Source: Prochlorococcus sp. AG-347-L20 (lineage in GTDB: Bacteria > Cyanobacteriota > Cyanobacteriia > PCC-6307 > Cyanobiaceae). From it: a stretch of DNA of 64,000 nt. The translations under genes were made by a program, and so were the position numbers. The stretch covers positions 53,099 through 117,098 of the forward strand of contig QCCP01000004.1 in NCBI GenBank assembly GCA_003281225.1. The letters run 5' to 3'. A model generated the notes under the pieces. That model saw only the letters and a list, made by a program, of their open reading frames with translations. It did not search any database and was not told the DNA's origin. Of the stretch, positions 10,840 through 20,534 are shown in pieces. The first letter of the stretch is position 1. Each line of letters opens with the position of its first letter.

Positions 10840-11153
10840 TTAATTTGATTATTTATAGTTTTATTAAAGAGATCAATTTGCTTATTGATACCTTCAATTT
10901 CATTTAAAGCTTTTTTTATTTTGGGATCTTGATAAGTATTTGAAGACTCATTTTCTTCAATATTCTCTGCTTTTTCTAGTCTTGATGCTTCTTCGATTAT
11001 GGATTCTTTTAAACTATCAAATTCTTTTTTGAGAATTTCAGGAGCATCCTGAGCAATATGTGTTGCTTCTTCAATTTTTTCAACCAATATTTCGTTTAAT
11101 TTTTCGGTTACTTTCTTAATGGCAGCTTTTAAAAGGTAATCAGAGTTGGTCAT
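10836..11153 (-). CDS. Small helical protein, function unknown
   Basis: A 105-residue Lys/Glu-rich protein with no Cys, Gly or Trp and long stretches predicted helical or coiled-coil (about 1-68 and 77-103), without signal peptide or membrane helix. I do not recognise a family. Its stop overlaps the start of the UbiB-like kinase by four bases, so the two are probably co-transcribed and the protein may act with the kinase. That link is inference from position. Confidence 0.75.
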   Translation of the reverse strand: MTNSDYLLKAAIKKVTEKLNEILVEKIEEATHIAQDAPEILKKEFDSLKESIIEEASRLEKAENIEENESSNTYQDPKIKKALNEIEGINKQIDLFNKTINNQIK

Positions 11154-11256
11154 AAAAAATATAATGTTTCAACGGCAATTGATTTTTCGATATGATCTAA
11201 TAATAGATCAATACAGAACGTTTCACGTAACTGATCATTTTGATAATTAATTTTTT

Positions 11257-11379
11257 ATGTTTTTCCTATGTAAGTTTGTTTCTATATTAAGCTTTTTTCT
11301 CTTTTTTCTTTTAACTTATATTTATATAAAGGTTCAGGTATTTACTTTAAAAATATCTTCTAACCAAGAACTCATCTAA
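11257..11379 (+). CDS. Possible 40-residue membrane microprotein
   Basis: ATG at 11257 opens a 40-codon frame ending TAA at 11377-11379, 26 bases before the NTR-like flavoprotein gene on the same strand. The product is very hydrophobic (MFFLCKFVSILSFFLFFLLT...) with one membrane helix, then a polar tail. No clear Shine-Dalgarno precedes it, and a T-rich leader can give such a frame by chance. It could equally be untranslated leader sequence. Confidence 0.25.
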   Translation: MFFLCKFVSILSFFLFFLLTYIYIKVQVFTLKISSNQELI

Positions 11380-11405
11380 TTAACTACAAAAGGAGTTTTT
11401 AAAAA

Positions 11406-12362
11406 TTGGAAATCATTGAGTCAGATGTAGTTATTATCGGAGGAGGCCCGGCCGGATGTACTTGCGCACTTTATACATCTCGTTCAAATTTAAAGACAGT
11501 AATTTTAGATAAAAATCCATCTGTTGGCGCCTTAGCAATAACTCATCAAATAGCTAATTATCCAGGGGTTCCTGTTGATATAAGTGGAGAAAAATTACTT
11601 ACCCTAATGAGAGAACAAGCTGTGCAATACGGCACAGATTATAGAAGAGCGCAAGTGTTTGGAATAGACGCTAGTGGAGAATGGAAAATGGTTTACACGC
11701 CCGAAGGCACTTTTAAAGCTAAAGCACTTGTACTTGCAAGTGGAGCCATGGGTAGGCCTGCATCATTTAAGGGAGAAGCGGATTTTCTTGGTAAAGGAGT
11801 AAGTTATTGTGCTACATGTGATGGGGCTTTTTATAAAAATAGAGAGGTTGCCGTTGTTGGAGTAAACAAGGAGGCAATTGAAGAGGCAACTGTTCTAACT
11901 AAATTCGCATCAACCGTGCATTGGATTACATCAAGTGATCCTAAATCAGATAACGAAGAAGCTATGGAATTGATGGATAATTCAAATATAAAACATTGGA
12001 GTAGAACAAGATTATTAGAAATATTGGGAGATGATATGGGTGTTAATGGGGTCGTTGTAAAAAATAAGCAAGAGGAAAATCCTATCAATTTAAATTTAGA
12101 CGGAGTGTTTGTCTACATGAGTGGTTCGAAGCCGATTACTGATTTTTTAGGGGATCAAATTGCTTTAAAAGAAGACGGAGGAGTTATTGTGGATGACTTT
12201 ATGTCTACAAATTCTGATGGAGTATGGGCTATTGGAGATATAAGAAACACACCATTTAAGCAAGCCGTAGTTGCAGCTTCTGACGGATGTATTGCTGCAA
12301 TGTCAATTGATAGATATTTAAATAGTAGAAAAAATATTAGAGTGGATTGGATTCATTCTTAA
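11406..12362 (+). CDS. NTR-fold flavoprotein, probably diflavin-linked disulfide oxidoreductase (DDOR)
   Basis: The fold is that of thioredoxin reductase: FAD loop IIGGGPAGCTCALYTSR (10-26), redox pair C135-A-T-C138 in YCATCDGAFY, and the C-terminal FAD stretch GVWAIGDIRNTPFKQAVVAASDGCIAA. The NADPH parts are missing: the expected GxGxxA loop reads VAVVGVNKEAIEEA and no HRR(x3)R follows. This matches what I recall of DDOR of oxygenic prokaryotes (Gloeobacter, Synechocystis), which holds two FADs and was first annotated as thioredoxin reductase. The TTG start at 11406 is supported by AGGAG at 11391-11395. Length is 318 residues. Confidence 0.75.
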   Translation: MEIIESDVVIIGGGPAGCTCALYTSRSNLKTVILDKNPSVGALAITHQIANYPGVPVDISGEKLLTLMREQAVQYGTDYRRAQVFGIDASGEWKMVYTPEGTFKAKALVLASGAMGRPASFKGEADFLGKGVSYCATCDGAFYKNREVAVVGVNKEAIEEATVLTKFASTVHWITSSDPKSDNEEAMELMDNSNIKHWSRTRLLEILGDDMGVNGVVVKNKQEENPINLNLDGVFVYMSGSKPITDFLGDQIALKEDGGVIVDDFMSTNSDGVWAIGDIRNTPFKQAVVAASDGCIAAMSIDRYLNSRKNIRVDWIHS

Positions 12363-12383
12363 ATAAAATATTCCTTCTTTGAT

Positions 12384-12665
12384 CTAAAGGGGTGTTGCTT
12401 CAGAAATATAAGCGACTCCTCCGTAATAGCTCAAATCGTCCCTGATGTTATCTCTCATTTTATCTATTAATTCTTGCTCGCAAAAAACAATTACATGAGC
12501 ATTCGCTCCTAATCCTGTAAATTCCATATCTTCTGTAACAACTCTTTCAGGTCCTCTGCCTGTAGCGTGTTTCATAACTGTATATCCAGGAACATTAGCT
12601 TTTTCTAATGTTTTAATGATTGCATCTAGTTCTCTTTCACTAAATATCAAATCTAATCTTTTCAT
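12384..12665 (-). CDS. sbtB: PII-like signalling protein SbtB
   Basis: Trimeric PII-like protein that binds adenine nucleotides and controls the bicarbonate transporter SbtA. The 93 residues show the ferredoxin-like PII pattern (MKRLDLIFSERELDAIIKTLEKANVPGYTV...GRGPE...VIVFCEQELIDKMRDNIRDDL). It ends at YYGGVAYISEATPL, so the Cys-containing C-terminal loop known from freshwater SbtB is absent. It is the last gene of bicA-sbtA-sbtB, with 2 bases between sbtA and sbtB, which supports the assignment strongly. Confidence 0.9.
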   Translation of the reverse strand: MKRLDLIFSERELDAIIKTLEKANVPGYTVMKHATGRGPERVVTEDMEFTGLGANAHVIVFCEQELIDKMRDNIRDDLSYYGGVAYISEATPL

Positions 12666-12667
12666 TT

Positions 12668-13666
12668 TTATAAAGGTGATAGTGGGATAATAGTATTTAC
12701 TAAACTCATATATATGGGAATGCCGAGAACTATATTGAATGGGAAAGTTAGACCTAGTGTAGTTGAAATATAATAACTAGATTTAGCTTCTGGAACTGTC
12801 ATCCTCATTGCTGCAGGAACTGCTAAATAAGACGCGCTTGCACATAAAACCACAAATAAAAGTGCGTTGCCAGGTCCTAAAGATAAAAATCTTGCAATGA
12901 AAACACCAATAAATGCGTTAAATAAAGGCATAAAAATGGCAAATCCAATCAAGAACGAACCCGCATTTTTCAGTCTCGGCAATCTTTGAGCAGCAACTAT
13001 TCCCATATCTAATAAGAAGAAGCATTCTGCTCCATAGAATAATTGTCCAGTAAAAGGCTCCATTTTTTCAATTCCTGAGGGATTACTGGAAGCAGTGAGA
13101 AATCCTACAATCAAGCTTGAGAGCAATAAATAAACTGATCCATTCAAAAGTGATTCGTGTAATATTGCGCTTACATGCATTTTTCTTGATTTTGGTCTAT
13201 TTTTTGGAGCTGCGAATTTCACAAGTAATAATCCAACAATTATTGCAGGAGACTCCATTAAAGCTAAAGCGCCAACCATAAACCCATCAAAAGCTATTTT
13301 TTGACTTTCTAAAAAACTTTCTGCAGAGATAAATGTAACAGCACTAATTGAACCATATGCTGCTGCTATCGCGGCTGAATTAAAGACATCAAACTTAAAT
13401 CTTAAAATTAAAAATCCAATCAGCGGGATTACTAGTGACATTAGTATTGCAGCACTTAAAGTAGGCAATACTTGATCTGTAAAACCACTTTTCTGTATCT
13501 CTATACCTCCTTTAAAACCAATAGCTAGGAGTAGGTATAAGGAGAAGAGTTTAGGTAATGGAGCTGGTATCTCTAAATCAGATTTAAAGAGTACTGATAT
13601 TGCTCCAATCAAAAAGAAAAGAACTGGCGGGGCTAATACATTTTGCAGAATTGGACTTATTTCCAT
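12668..13666 (-). CDS. sbtA: Sodium-dependent bicarbonate transporter SbtA
   Basis: High-affinity HCO3-/Na+ symporter of the inner membrane, part of the carbon-concentrating mechanism. Its 332 residues contain about ten hydrophobic helices in two repeats, with YGSISAVTFISA and the later family stretch VLCASASYLAVPAAMRMTVPEA. It is somewhat shorter than freshwater SbtA (about 370), mainly in the central loop. It is followed by sbtB and preceded by bicA six bases away. Confidence 0.93.
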   Translation of the reverse strand: MEISPILQNVLAPPVLFFLIGAISVLFKSDLEIPAPLPKLFSLYLLLAIGFKGGIEIQKSGFTDQVLPTLSAAILMSLVIPLIGFLILRFKFDVFNSAAIAAAYGSISAVTFISAESFLESQKIAFDGFMVGALALMESPAIIVGLLLVKFAAPKNRPKSRKMHVSAILHESLLNGSVYLLLSSLIVGFLTASSNPSGIEKMEPFTGQLFYGAECFFLLDMGIVAAQRLPRLKNAGSFLIGFAIFMPLFNAFIGVFIARFLSLGPGNALLFVVLCASASYLAVPAAMRMTVPEAKSSYYISTTLGLTFPFNIVLGIPIYMSLVNTIIPLSPL

Positions 13667-13672
13667 AAATTA

Positions 13673-15340
13673 TTAGGCTATTTCATTTAGAGCAGTTTCT
13701 AAAGCTTCTTTTCTTGTTTCAATAATCCCTTCAACTCCAAACTTAGCTAATCTATCTTTTACTTTTTCATTAGCACCTGCAACAAATGCTTTTCTGGAAT
13801 TATTTTTTGCTTCTTGCATCATATCTTCTATTGCCAGAGTCGCGGTCACTCCAAGTCTTGGAACATCAGTGATATCTAATATCAAAACTTTGTAGTTTCT
13901 TACAAGCATCATTCTCTCAGATATACCTTTAGCTGCTCCAAAACTAAGTGGTCCTTTAAGTCTAAATAGCATTACTTCTCCTGAACATCTATCTAGTAGT
14001 GCTTTTTCATCAGCAGGTAATGCATTTTTAGCTTGATCATCTTTTGATAAAGGATTATCCTCATCCATACCTTCTAGTTGAGTTTCAGTTATTGAATCGA
14101 TAGTGAGCATATTTGCTATGAATACACCTACTAAAACTGCCCAAATTAAATCCCAAAAAACTGTCATCAAAAGTACGCCATACATTACTACTGAAGTTTT
14201 TAAAGATAATTTGTGAGCCCTCCTTAAAAATCCCCAATCAATAATATCTAAACCTACTTTTATAAGGATTCCTGCTAGTAACGCAGTTGGTATTTGCTCA
14301 GCTAAAGGTCCCGCACCAACTAAAACTATCAACAATACAACTGAGTGAACCATACCAGAGATAGGAGTTGATCCTCCAGATTTAACATTTATGACTGTTC
14401 TCATTGTTGCTCCTGCTCCAGGTAAACCTGAAAACAGACCTGCAACTGCATTTCCTATCCCTTGACCAATAAGTTCTCTATCAGAATTATGTTTTGTTTG
14501 AGAGATATTGTCTGCTACTAGAGATGTCAGTAAGGAGTCAATTGCGCCAAGTACTGCTAGGACTAATCCTGCTTTGAAAATAATTGGGAAATATTGATTA
14601 AAACTTGGGAAATTTAAAGATGGAACTCCCCTTGGAATTTCTCCAATTCTATCAATTGCTCCATCTCCAAAAATTAATATTGATATTGGAGTAACTATCA
14701 ATAGTGCCAAGAGAGGAGAAGGTACCCACTGACTTATTTTTCTAGGAGTAAGAAATACTATACCTAGTGTCATTATTGCAACTCCAATAGCAGCGCCATT
14801 GGGCTGGAAATTTGAAAATACAGTAGTTAAAGATTCGACTACTCCACCTCGAGTGCTAATTCCAAGTAATGGTCCAATCTGAAGCGCAATGATTATTACT
14901 CCAATACCAGACATAAATCCTGAAACAACAGAATATGGAACTAAAGTAATGTATTTACCTAGTTTTAGAATCCCGAATAATATTTGCAGTAAGCCGCCAA
15001 TGACTACCGCTGCCATAACTAAAGGTAAAATTTGTCCTGCAGTAAGATCTCTTGGAACCCCTACTGCGGCCAAGCCTGCTACTACACCTGCAACAGTTAC
15101 ACTCATGGGACCGGTAGGTCCACTAACTTGAGCAGGTGTTCCGCCGAATAATGCGGCTAAAAAACCAACTACTACTGCTCCATAAAGTCCATAAATTGCT
15201 CCGCCAGGTCCTAACGCAGCATTTCCAAAAGCAAGAGCGAGAGGTAAAGCCACTACTGCGGCTGTGATGCCTCCTAGAATATCGCCTCTTACATTTTTCA
15301 GATGAAATCCATTAATTATGTTCAAAGATGCTTTCCTCAA
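13673..15340 (-). CDS. bicA: SulP-family bicarbonate transporter, BicA-like
   Basis: SulP transporters move anions; BicA is the high-flux Na+/HCO3- type of marine cyanobacteria. The 555 residues have 12-14 membrane helices, the SulP N-terminal motif AALFGGTPAQVSGPTGPMSV, GNAVAGLFSGLPGAGATMRT, and a C-terminal STAS domain (about 440-555; GPLSFGAAKGI, VLILDITDVPRLGVTA). Sulfate is the alternative substrate of the family, but the immediate sbtA-sbtB neighbours favour bicarbonate. The 207-base spacer to hemB holds the promoter region; I see no clear operator in it. Confidence 0.88.
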   Translation of the reverse strand: MRKASLNIINGFHLKNVRGDILGGITAAVVALPLALAFGNAALGPGGAIYGLYGAVVVGFLAALFGGTPAQVSGPTGPMSVTVAGVVAGLAAVGVPRDLTAGQILPLVMAAVVIGGLLQILFGILKLGKYITLVPYSVVSGFMSGIGVIIIALQIGPLLGISTRGGVVESLTTVFSNFQPNGAAIGVAIMTLGIVFLTPRKISQWVPSPLLALLIVTPISILIFGDGAIDRIGEIPRGVPSLNFPSFNQYFPIIFKAGLVLAVLGAIDSLLTSLVADNISQTKHNSDRELIGQGIGNAVAGLFSGLPGAGATMRTVINVKSGGSTPISGMVHSVVLLIVLVGAGPLAEQIPTALLAGILIKVGLDIIDWGFLRRAHKLSLKTSVVMYGVLLMTVFWDLIWAVLVGVFIANMLTIDSITETQLEGMDEDNPLSKDDQAKNALPADEKALLDRCSGEVMLFRLKGPLSFGAAKGISERMMLVRNYKVLILDITDVPRLGVTATLAIEDMMQEAKNNSRKAFVAGANEKVKDRLAKFGVEGIIETRKEALETALNEIA

Positions 15341-15547
15341 AATAAATACTTAACTAAAAGATATTATCTCTAAATGATGTAAATTTGTGAAAAATGAAGA
15401 TTGTGCAAAATATTTTTGTAACTTTTTTGCTCTTATTAAATAAATTTTAGTTAATTTTCCTGAACAAAAGTAGTCTCTGATTAATTTTTGTGCGAGGCAA
15501 GCGATTAATGTATTAGATAAATATTTTTCAATTTAAATAATATTCAA

Positions 15548-16549
15548 ATGAATTCGATTATTCGTCCAAGAAGATTAAGAAGAAATGAGGCAATTAGAGA
15601 AATGGTTAGAGAAAACCATCTAACGGCATCGGACTTTATATATCCATTATTTATTCATGAAAAAGATTTTAAAGAGGACATTTCAGCAATGCCCGGAACT
15701 TATAGATGGGATATTAATGGCTTAATAAAGGAGGTTACTAGGGCATGGGAATTGGGAATAAGGTGTGTGGTTCTTTTCCCAAAAATTGACGATAGCTTAA
15801 AGACTGAAGATGGAGCAGAATGTTTTAATGAAGATGGTTTAATACCTAAAGCTATTCGAATATTAAAAAAAGAGATTCCAGAAATGGCAATAATGACAGA
15901 TGTTGCCTTGGACCCATACTCTTGTGATGGTCATGATGGATTAGTTGATGAAACTGGCAAAATATTGAACGATGAAACAATCGAAATTTTAAAAAAACAA
16001 GCTTTAACTCAAGCTAGAGCTGGAGCAGATTTTATTGGCCCTAGTGACATGATGGATGGGAGAGTTGGAGCAATTAGAACTGCTCTTGATAGTGAAGGAT
16101 TTAGTGATGTAGGTATTATTAGTTATACAGCTAAATATTCATCTGCTTATTATGGTCCGTTTAGAACTGCTTTAGATTCGGCTCCTAGAGAAAATAGTAA
16201 AAAAGTAATTCCAGACAATAAGTCTACATATCAAATGGACCCTGCCAATTCAAAAGAGGCTTTAATTGAATCTGCATTGGATCAGTATGAAGGAGCTGAT
16301 ATTTTGATGGTAAAACCAGGAATTTCATATTTGGATATTGTTTATAGACTAAGCACATTTTCAAATAAGCCCATAGCTGCATACAACGTTAGTGGGGAGT
16401 ATTCCATGGTAAAGTCTGCTGCTATGAAGAACTGGATTAACGAAAAAGATATTGTTTTAGAGACATTGCTTAGTTTTAAAAGAGCAGGAGCAAAATTAAT
16501 ACTCACTTATCATGCTTGTGATGCATCTCACTGGTTGCAGGATACTTAA
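15548..16549 (+). CDS. hemB: Delta-aminolevulinic acid dehydratase (porphobilinogen synthase)
   Basis: Condenses two aminolevulinates to porphobilinogen for chlorophyll and heme. Its 333 residues show RPRRLRRNEAIREMVRE, the Schiff-base lysines in SYTAKYSSAYYGPF and DILMVKPG, and the metal-site stretch DVALDPYSCDGHDG. Aspartates replace the zinc-binding cysteines of the animal form, as in magnesium-type plant and cyanobacterial enzymes. It stands alone, divergent from bicA. Confidence 0.97.
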   Translation: MNSIIRPRRLRRNEAIREMVRENHLTASDFIYPLFIHEKDFKEDISAMPGTYRWDINGLIKEVTRAWELGIRCVVLFPKIDDSLKTEDGAECFNEDGLIPKAIRILKKEIPEMAIMTDVALDPYSCDGHDGLVDETGKILNDETIEILKKQALTQARAGADFIGPSDMMDGRVGAIRTALDSEGFSDVGIISYTAKYSSAYYGPFRTALDSAPRENSKKVIPDNKSTYQMDPANSKEALIESALDQYEGADILMVKPGISYLDIVYRLSTFSNKPIAAYNVSGEYSMVKSAAMKNWINEKDIVLETLLSFKRAGAKLILTYHACDASHWLQDT

Positions 16550-16611
16550 AAACTCATTATTAACAAAAATTTGGTTTATTCTTAGATAAATAATAAATTA
16601 ATTGCTTTGTT

Positions 16612-16998
16612 TTGAAGTTTTCACAAGGAGTAAATAGGATTGGTCACATTGCACTTAGAGTAGAGGATCTCGAAAGGGCGAAATCTTTTTATATTAAGCT
16701 GGGTATGAAATTGGTTTGGGATGATAAAGATTGGTCTTATTTAGAGGCAGGTAAAGGGAAAGATGGACTTGCTTTGTTAGGCCCTAGCTACAAAGCTGCG
16801 GGACCTCACTTTGCTTTTCATTTTGAAAATAAAAAAGAAGTGGAAAATATTCAAAATGATTTAAAAAATTCTGGTGTAAAAGTTGGTCCTTTACATGAGC
16901 ATAGAGATGGAACAGCATCTTTTTATATGAAGGATACTGAAGGAAACTGGCTTGAGATGCTTTATGTTCCTCCTGAGGGTATTCAATCGAATACTTGA
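16612..16998 (+). CDS. Glyoxalase I/VOC-fold protein
   Basis: A 128-residue single-copy vicinal-oxygen-chelate protein: RIGHIALRVEDLERAKSFYIKLGMKL at the N-terminus and DPEGNWLEML-like DTEGNWLEMLYVPPE at the end, the two metal-ligand regions (H of GHIALRV, E of LEML). True glyoxalase I, a dioxygenase or a resistance-type binder are all possible; the substrate cannot be read. The frame starts with TTG at 16612 (LKFSQGVNRIGH). Its end nearly touches mutS2. Confidence 0.8.
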   Translation: MKFSQGVNRIGHIALRVEDLERAKSFYIKLGMKLVWDDKDWSYLEAGKGKDGLALLGPSYKAAGPHFAFHFENKKEVENIQNDLKNSGVKVGPLHEHRDGTASFYMKDTEGNWLEMLYVPPEGIQSNT

Positions 16999-17011
16999 TT
17001 CTTTTTTTTGT

Positions 17012-19423
17012 ATGCAAGAGAAAAGTTATTCTAAAAAATCATATTCAGATAACACCTTAGAAGAAGAATCTATAAACCTTTTAGAGTGGGATTCATTAAA
17101 AACCCATTTATCTTCCTTCGCCTCAACGGAAATGGGTAAGCGATCAATTTTAAGTTTTGTTATACCTTCAGAATACGAGGCATCTAAAAGACTTTTGAAT
17201 GAAACTGTTGAAATTAATGAGTTAGAAAAAAATCTAGATAAATCAATTAGTTTTTCTGGTGTTTTTGATATTAGTAGAAATATTGAAATTTGTTCGAAGG
17301 GAGGTGTAATTTCATCTTCTGAATTGTTAGAAATAGCGAAAACAATTGCTGCAGCAAGAAATTTAAAAAAAATCTTATTAGATTTTGAACAAAGGCCTTA
17401 TATTTCATCATTCACAAAAAATTTAATTGACCATCAGAATATTGAAACGATTTTTAAAAAAGGCATTGAATCCAATGGAAGGATTTCAGACAATGCTAGT
17501 AATGAACTATCTATTCTTAGAAAAGAATTTTTATCTAAGAAACTTGAAAGAAAAATATTAGTTGAAAAATTTATTCAAAAGAATTTAGCTTATTTGCAAG
17601 ATACTACTATTGGAGATCGATATGGAAGGCCTGTTTTAGCAGTGAAAGTTAATTATGTAGATAAATTTAAAGGAATAATTCATGACTCTTCATCTTCAGG
17701 AAATACAGTATATTTTGAGCCTGAAAGTGTAGTAACTAAAGGTAATAAGATTGCTTCTTTAGAGGCTAGGATCACAGCAGAAGAATTTAAATTACTTAAG
17801 AAATGGTCCCAAGTTGTTAGTGATAATTCAGAAAATCTTATTGAAATGGCATCCATTTTATTGAGATTAGAAAATGCCCTAACTCGTTCAAGATATTCGA
17901 AATGGATTGGAGGCAAAACTCCTACTTTTGAGAAAAGTCCTATTATTTCTTTAATTGGTTTTTCTCATCCGTTATTGATTTGGGAACATAAGAAAAAAGG
18001 AGCCCCTTCACCAGTAGCTGTCGATTTTTATATAAATAGGAATATTAAAGTTGTAGCTATTACAGGTCCAAATACTGGAGGTAAAACAGCAGCTTTAAAA
18101 GGTTTGGGATTGTCTTTACTTATGGCTAGAGCAGGATTATTGATACCTTCAACTAATAATCCTATTATCCCTTTTTGTCCAAATATATATGTGGATATAG
18201 GAGATAATCAATCATTAGAAGAAAATTTATCTACCTTCAGTGGGCACATATCCCGCATAAAAGAAATATTAGATTCACTTGATTATAAGAAAGGATTGTC
18301 GGTTGTTTTGCTAGATGAGATTGGATCTGGCACAGATCCCCTTGAAGGAAGTGCTCTTGCGATGGCTTTATTAAAAGAATTTGCAAATAAATCTGATATC
18401 ACTTTTGCAACTACACATTATGGAGATATTAAGGCTTTAAAATATAACGACTCAAGATTTGAAAACGTATCAGTTGCCTTTGATGAGGATTCTTTGAAGC
18501 CAAAATATATACTCAACTGGGGTATTCCTGGGAGAAGTAATGCTTTGTCAATTTCCAAGAGAATTGGTCTCGATGAAAGCATACTCAATGAAGCTGCAAA
18601 TTATCTAAAGCCAAAAGAAGTTGACAATATTAACAGTATTATCAAAGGACTTGAGGAAGAGAAGATTAAACAACAAAATTCTGCAGAAGCTGCTGCAGAA
18701 TTGATTGCAAGGACTGAAATATTACATGATGAACTGAAGAGAAATTATGAATATCAAAAAATAAATGCTGAAAAAATCCAGGAAATTGAAAGGTCTAAAT
18801 TATCAAAACATATTGTATCCGCTAAAAAAGAGGTGATAGATTTGATTAAAAAATTAAGAGATAAAAATGTAAATGGAGAGGATACGAGAATTATTGGAAA
18901 AAGATTAAAGGAAATTGAAAAGGAACATTTAACCCAAAAAAAACCTGAAAAGTCAATATCGTGGAACCCTCAGGTAGGTGATTTTGTAAAAATTAAAAGT
19001 CTAAATAGTACGGGACAAATTGTAGATTTAGATAAAAAAGATGGTTTTTATGAAATTAAATGTGGTTCATTTAGAAGTACATTATCTGTAAATGACTTTG
19101 AAGGTATTAATGGAGAAAAGCCTAATTTCAAAAGTTCAAAAATTGAGATCAAGTCTATAAGAGAAGATTTTTCTTTTTCTAAAATTAGAACGAGTAAAAA
19201 TACAATTGACGTAAGAGGGTTAAGAGTCCATGAAGCCGAAATAATTATTGAAGAGAAAATTAGAAAATTTCATGGCCCGCTATGGATTGTTCATGGAATT
19301 GGCACAGGAAAATTAAAAAAAGGACTAAGAAATTGGTTATCAGGTTTAAATTATGTTGATAAGATTGAAGATGCAGCCAACAACGAGGGTGGCCCTGGTT
19401 GCAGTATTGCGTGGATAAAATAA
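17012..19423 (+). CDS. mutS2: MutS2 endonuclease/ribosome-rescue ATPase
   Basis: MutS2 proteins lack mismatch-recognition domains and act in suppression of recombination or splitting of stalled ribosomes. Seen: lever and clamp region (1-300), the MutS ATPase with Walker A TGPNTGGKTAALK, LSTFSGHI, Walker B VVLLDEIGSGTDPLEG and TTHYGDIK, a coiled coil (about 520-640), a small KOW-like barrel, and a C-terminal Smr nuclease domain (TIDVRGLRVHEAE, WIVHGIGTGKLKKGLRNWL). I chose ATG 17012 (803 residues); an ATG at 16952 would overlap the glyoxalase-fold gene and adds 20 unlikely residues. Confidence 0.93.
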   Translation: MQEKSYSKKSYSDNTLEEESINLLEWDSLKTHLSSFASTEMGKRSILSFVIPSEYEASKRLLNETVEINELEKNLDKSISFSGVFDISRNIEICSKGGVISSSELLEIAKTIAAARNLKKILLDFEQRPYISSFTKNLIDHQNIETIFKKGIESNGRISDNASNELSILRKEFLSKKLERKILVEKFIQKNLAYLQDTTIGDRYGRPVLAVKVNYVDKFKGIIHDSSSSGNTVYFEPESVVTKGNKIASLEARITAEEFKLLKKWSQVVSDNSENLIEMASILLRLENALTRSRYSKWIGGKTPTFEKSPIISLIGFSHPLLIWEHKKKGAPSPVAVDFYINRNIKVVAITGPNTGGKTAALKGLGLSLLMARAGLLIPSTNNPIIPFCPNIYVDIGDNQSLEENLSTFSGHISRIKEILDSLDYKKGLSVVLLDEIGSGTDPLEGSALAMALLKEFANKSDITFATTHYGDIKALKYNDSRFENVSVAFDEDSLKPKYILNWGIPGRSNALSISKRIGLDESILNEAANYLKPKEVDNINSIIKGLEEEKIKQQNSAEAAAELIARTEILHDELKRNYEYQKINAEKIQEIERSKLSKHIVSAKKEVIDLIKKLRDKNVNGEDTRIIGKRLKEIEKEHLTQKKPEKSISWNPQVGDFVKIKSLNSTGQIVDLDKKDGFYEIKCGSFRSTLSVNDFEGINGEKPNFKSSKIEIKSIREDFSFSKIRTSKNTIDVRGLRVHEAEIIIEEKIRKFHGPLWIVHGIGTGKLKKGLRNWLSGLNYVDKIEDAANNEGGPGCSIAWIK

Positions 19424-19463
19424 AATTTAAAATACCTAGAAAACAATTTAATAAGAGTATTAA

Positions 19464-20447
19464 GTGCAATTTATTGATCAAGCCAACATTATTCTTAAAG
19501 CAGGAAAAGGTGGAAATGGAATAGTTTCATTTAGAAGAGAAAAATTCGTTCCTGCTGGAGGACCTTCGGGGGGAAATGGTGGAAGAGGGGGTTCAGTTAT
19601 TTTGATGGCTGATAATAACCTTCAAACATTATTAGATTTCAAATTCAAACGTGAAATAATTGCTGAAGATGGATGCAAAGGAGGTCCTAATAAGAGATCA
19701 GGTGCTTCAGGTGAGGATAGAATCCTTAAAGTCCCCTGCGGTACAGAAATAAGGGATATTAAATCCGGCATCATTTTAGGAGACTTAACTAAAGATAAAC
19801 AAAGTTTAACTATTGCCATTGGAGGAAGAGGTGGACATGGTAATGCTTACTATTTAAGTAATCAAAATAGAGCCCCTGAATCATTCACTGAAGGAAAAGA
19901 TGGTGAGATATGGGAGGTTCAATTAGAACTAAAACTTCTTGCAGAGGTTGGGATTATAGGCCTTCCAAATGCTGGAAAAAGTACTTTGATTTCAGTTGTA
20001 TCATCTGCCCGTCCAAAAATCGCAAATTATCCTTTCACGACTCTAATACCTAACTTAGGTGTAGTAAGAAAAATTGATGGGAATGGTTGCCTTTTTGCGG
20101 ATATTCCTGGATTAATATCAGGTGCAGCTGATGGCGTAGGTTTAGGCCATGATTTTTTAAGGCACATCCAAAGAACGAAAATACTTGTTCACTTAATTGA
20201 TGCAATTGCAGAAAATCCTTTACATGATTTTGAGATTATTGAGCAGGAATTAAAAAAATATGGGAAAGGTCTTTTAGATAAAGAGAGGATAATAGTGTTA
20301 AATAAAATGGAGCTGGTAGATGATGATTATTTGAAAATAATTACAAAAAAGTTAGAAGATTTATCAAAAAAGAAAGTTTTAGTTATTTCTTCATCTTTAA
20401 AAAAAGGTTTATCCTCACTGCTTTCTGAAGTGTGGAAAAGGATTTAA
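19464..20447 (+). CDS. obg: GTPase Obg/CgtA
   Basis: Essential GTPase of late 50S assembly and stress signalling. The glycine-rich Obg domain (1-157; [32 protein letters not shown]) precedes the G domain: G1 [10 protein letters not shown]3 [10 protein letters not shown]4 NKME. The 327 residues end shortly after the G domain, so the variable C-terminal OCT domain is absent, as in many cyanobacteria. Start is GTG at 19464, 40 bases after mutS2. Confidence 0.97.
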   Translation: MQFIDQANIILKAGKGGNGIVSFRREKFVPAGGPSGGNGGRGGSVILMADNNLQTLLDFKFKREIIAEDGCKGGPNKRSGASGEDRILKVPCGTEIRDIKSGIILGDLTKDKQSLTIAIGGRGGHGNAYYLSNQNRAPESFTEGKDGEIWEVQLELKLLAEVGIIGLPNAGKSTLISVVSSARPKIANYPFTTLIPNLGVVRKIDGNGCLFADIPGLISGAADGVGLGHDFLRHIQRTKILVHLIDAIAENPLHDFEIIEQELKKYGKGLLDKERIIVLNKMELVDDDYLKIITKKLEDLSKKKVLVISSSLKKGLSSLLSEVWKRI

Positions 20448-20534
20448 CTTAAATTAAAAATTTTTTTTGTAAATAAATATACTTGATTTAATAATGAAAA
20501 TTAGCCATAAATAAGATAATTCTTTAAACCTAAT

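Noticed and set aside
11193..11210. TGATCTA-ATAA-TAGATCA inverted repeat before the DDOR-like gene
   Set aside because: Seven-base arms in very AT-rich DNA are expected by chance at this density; kept only as a note.
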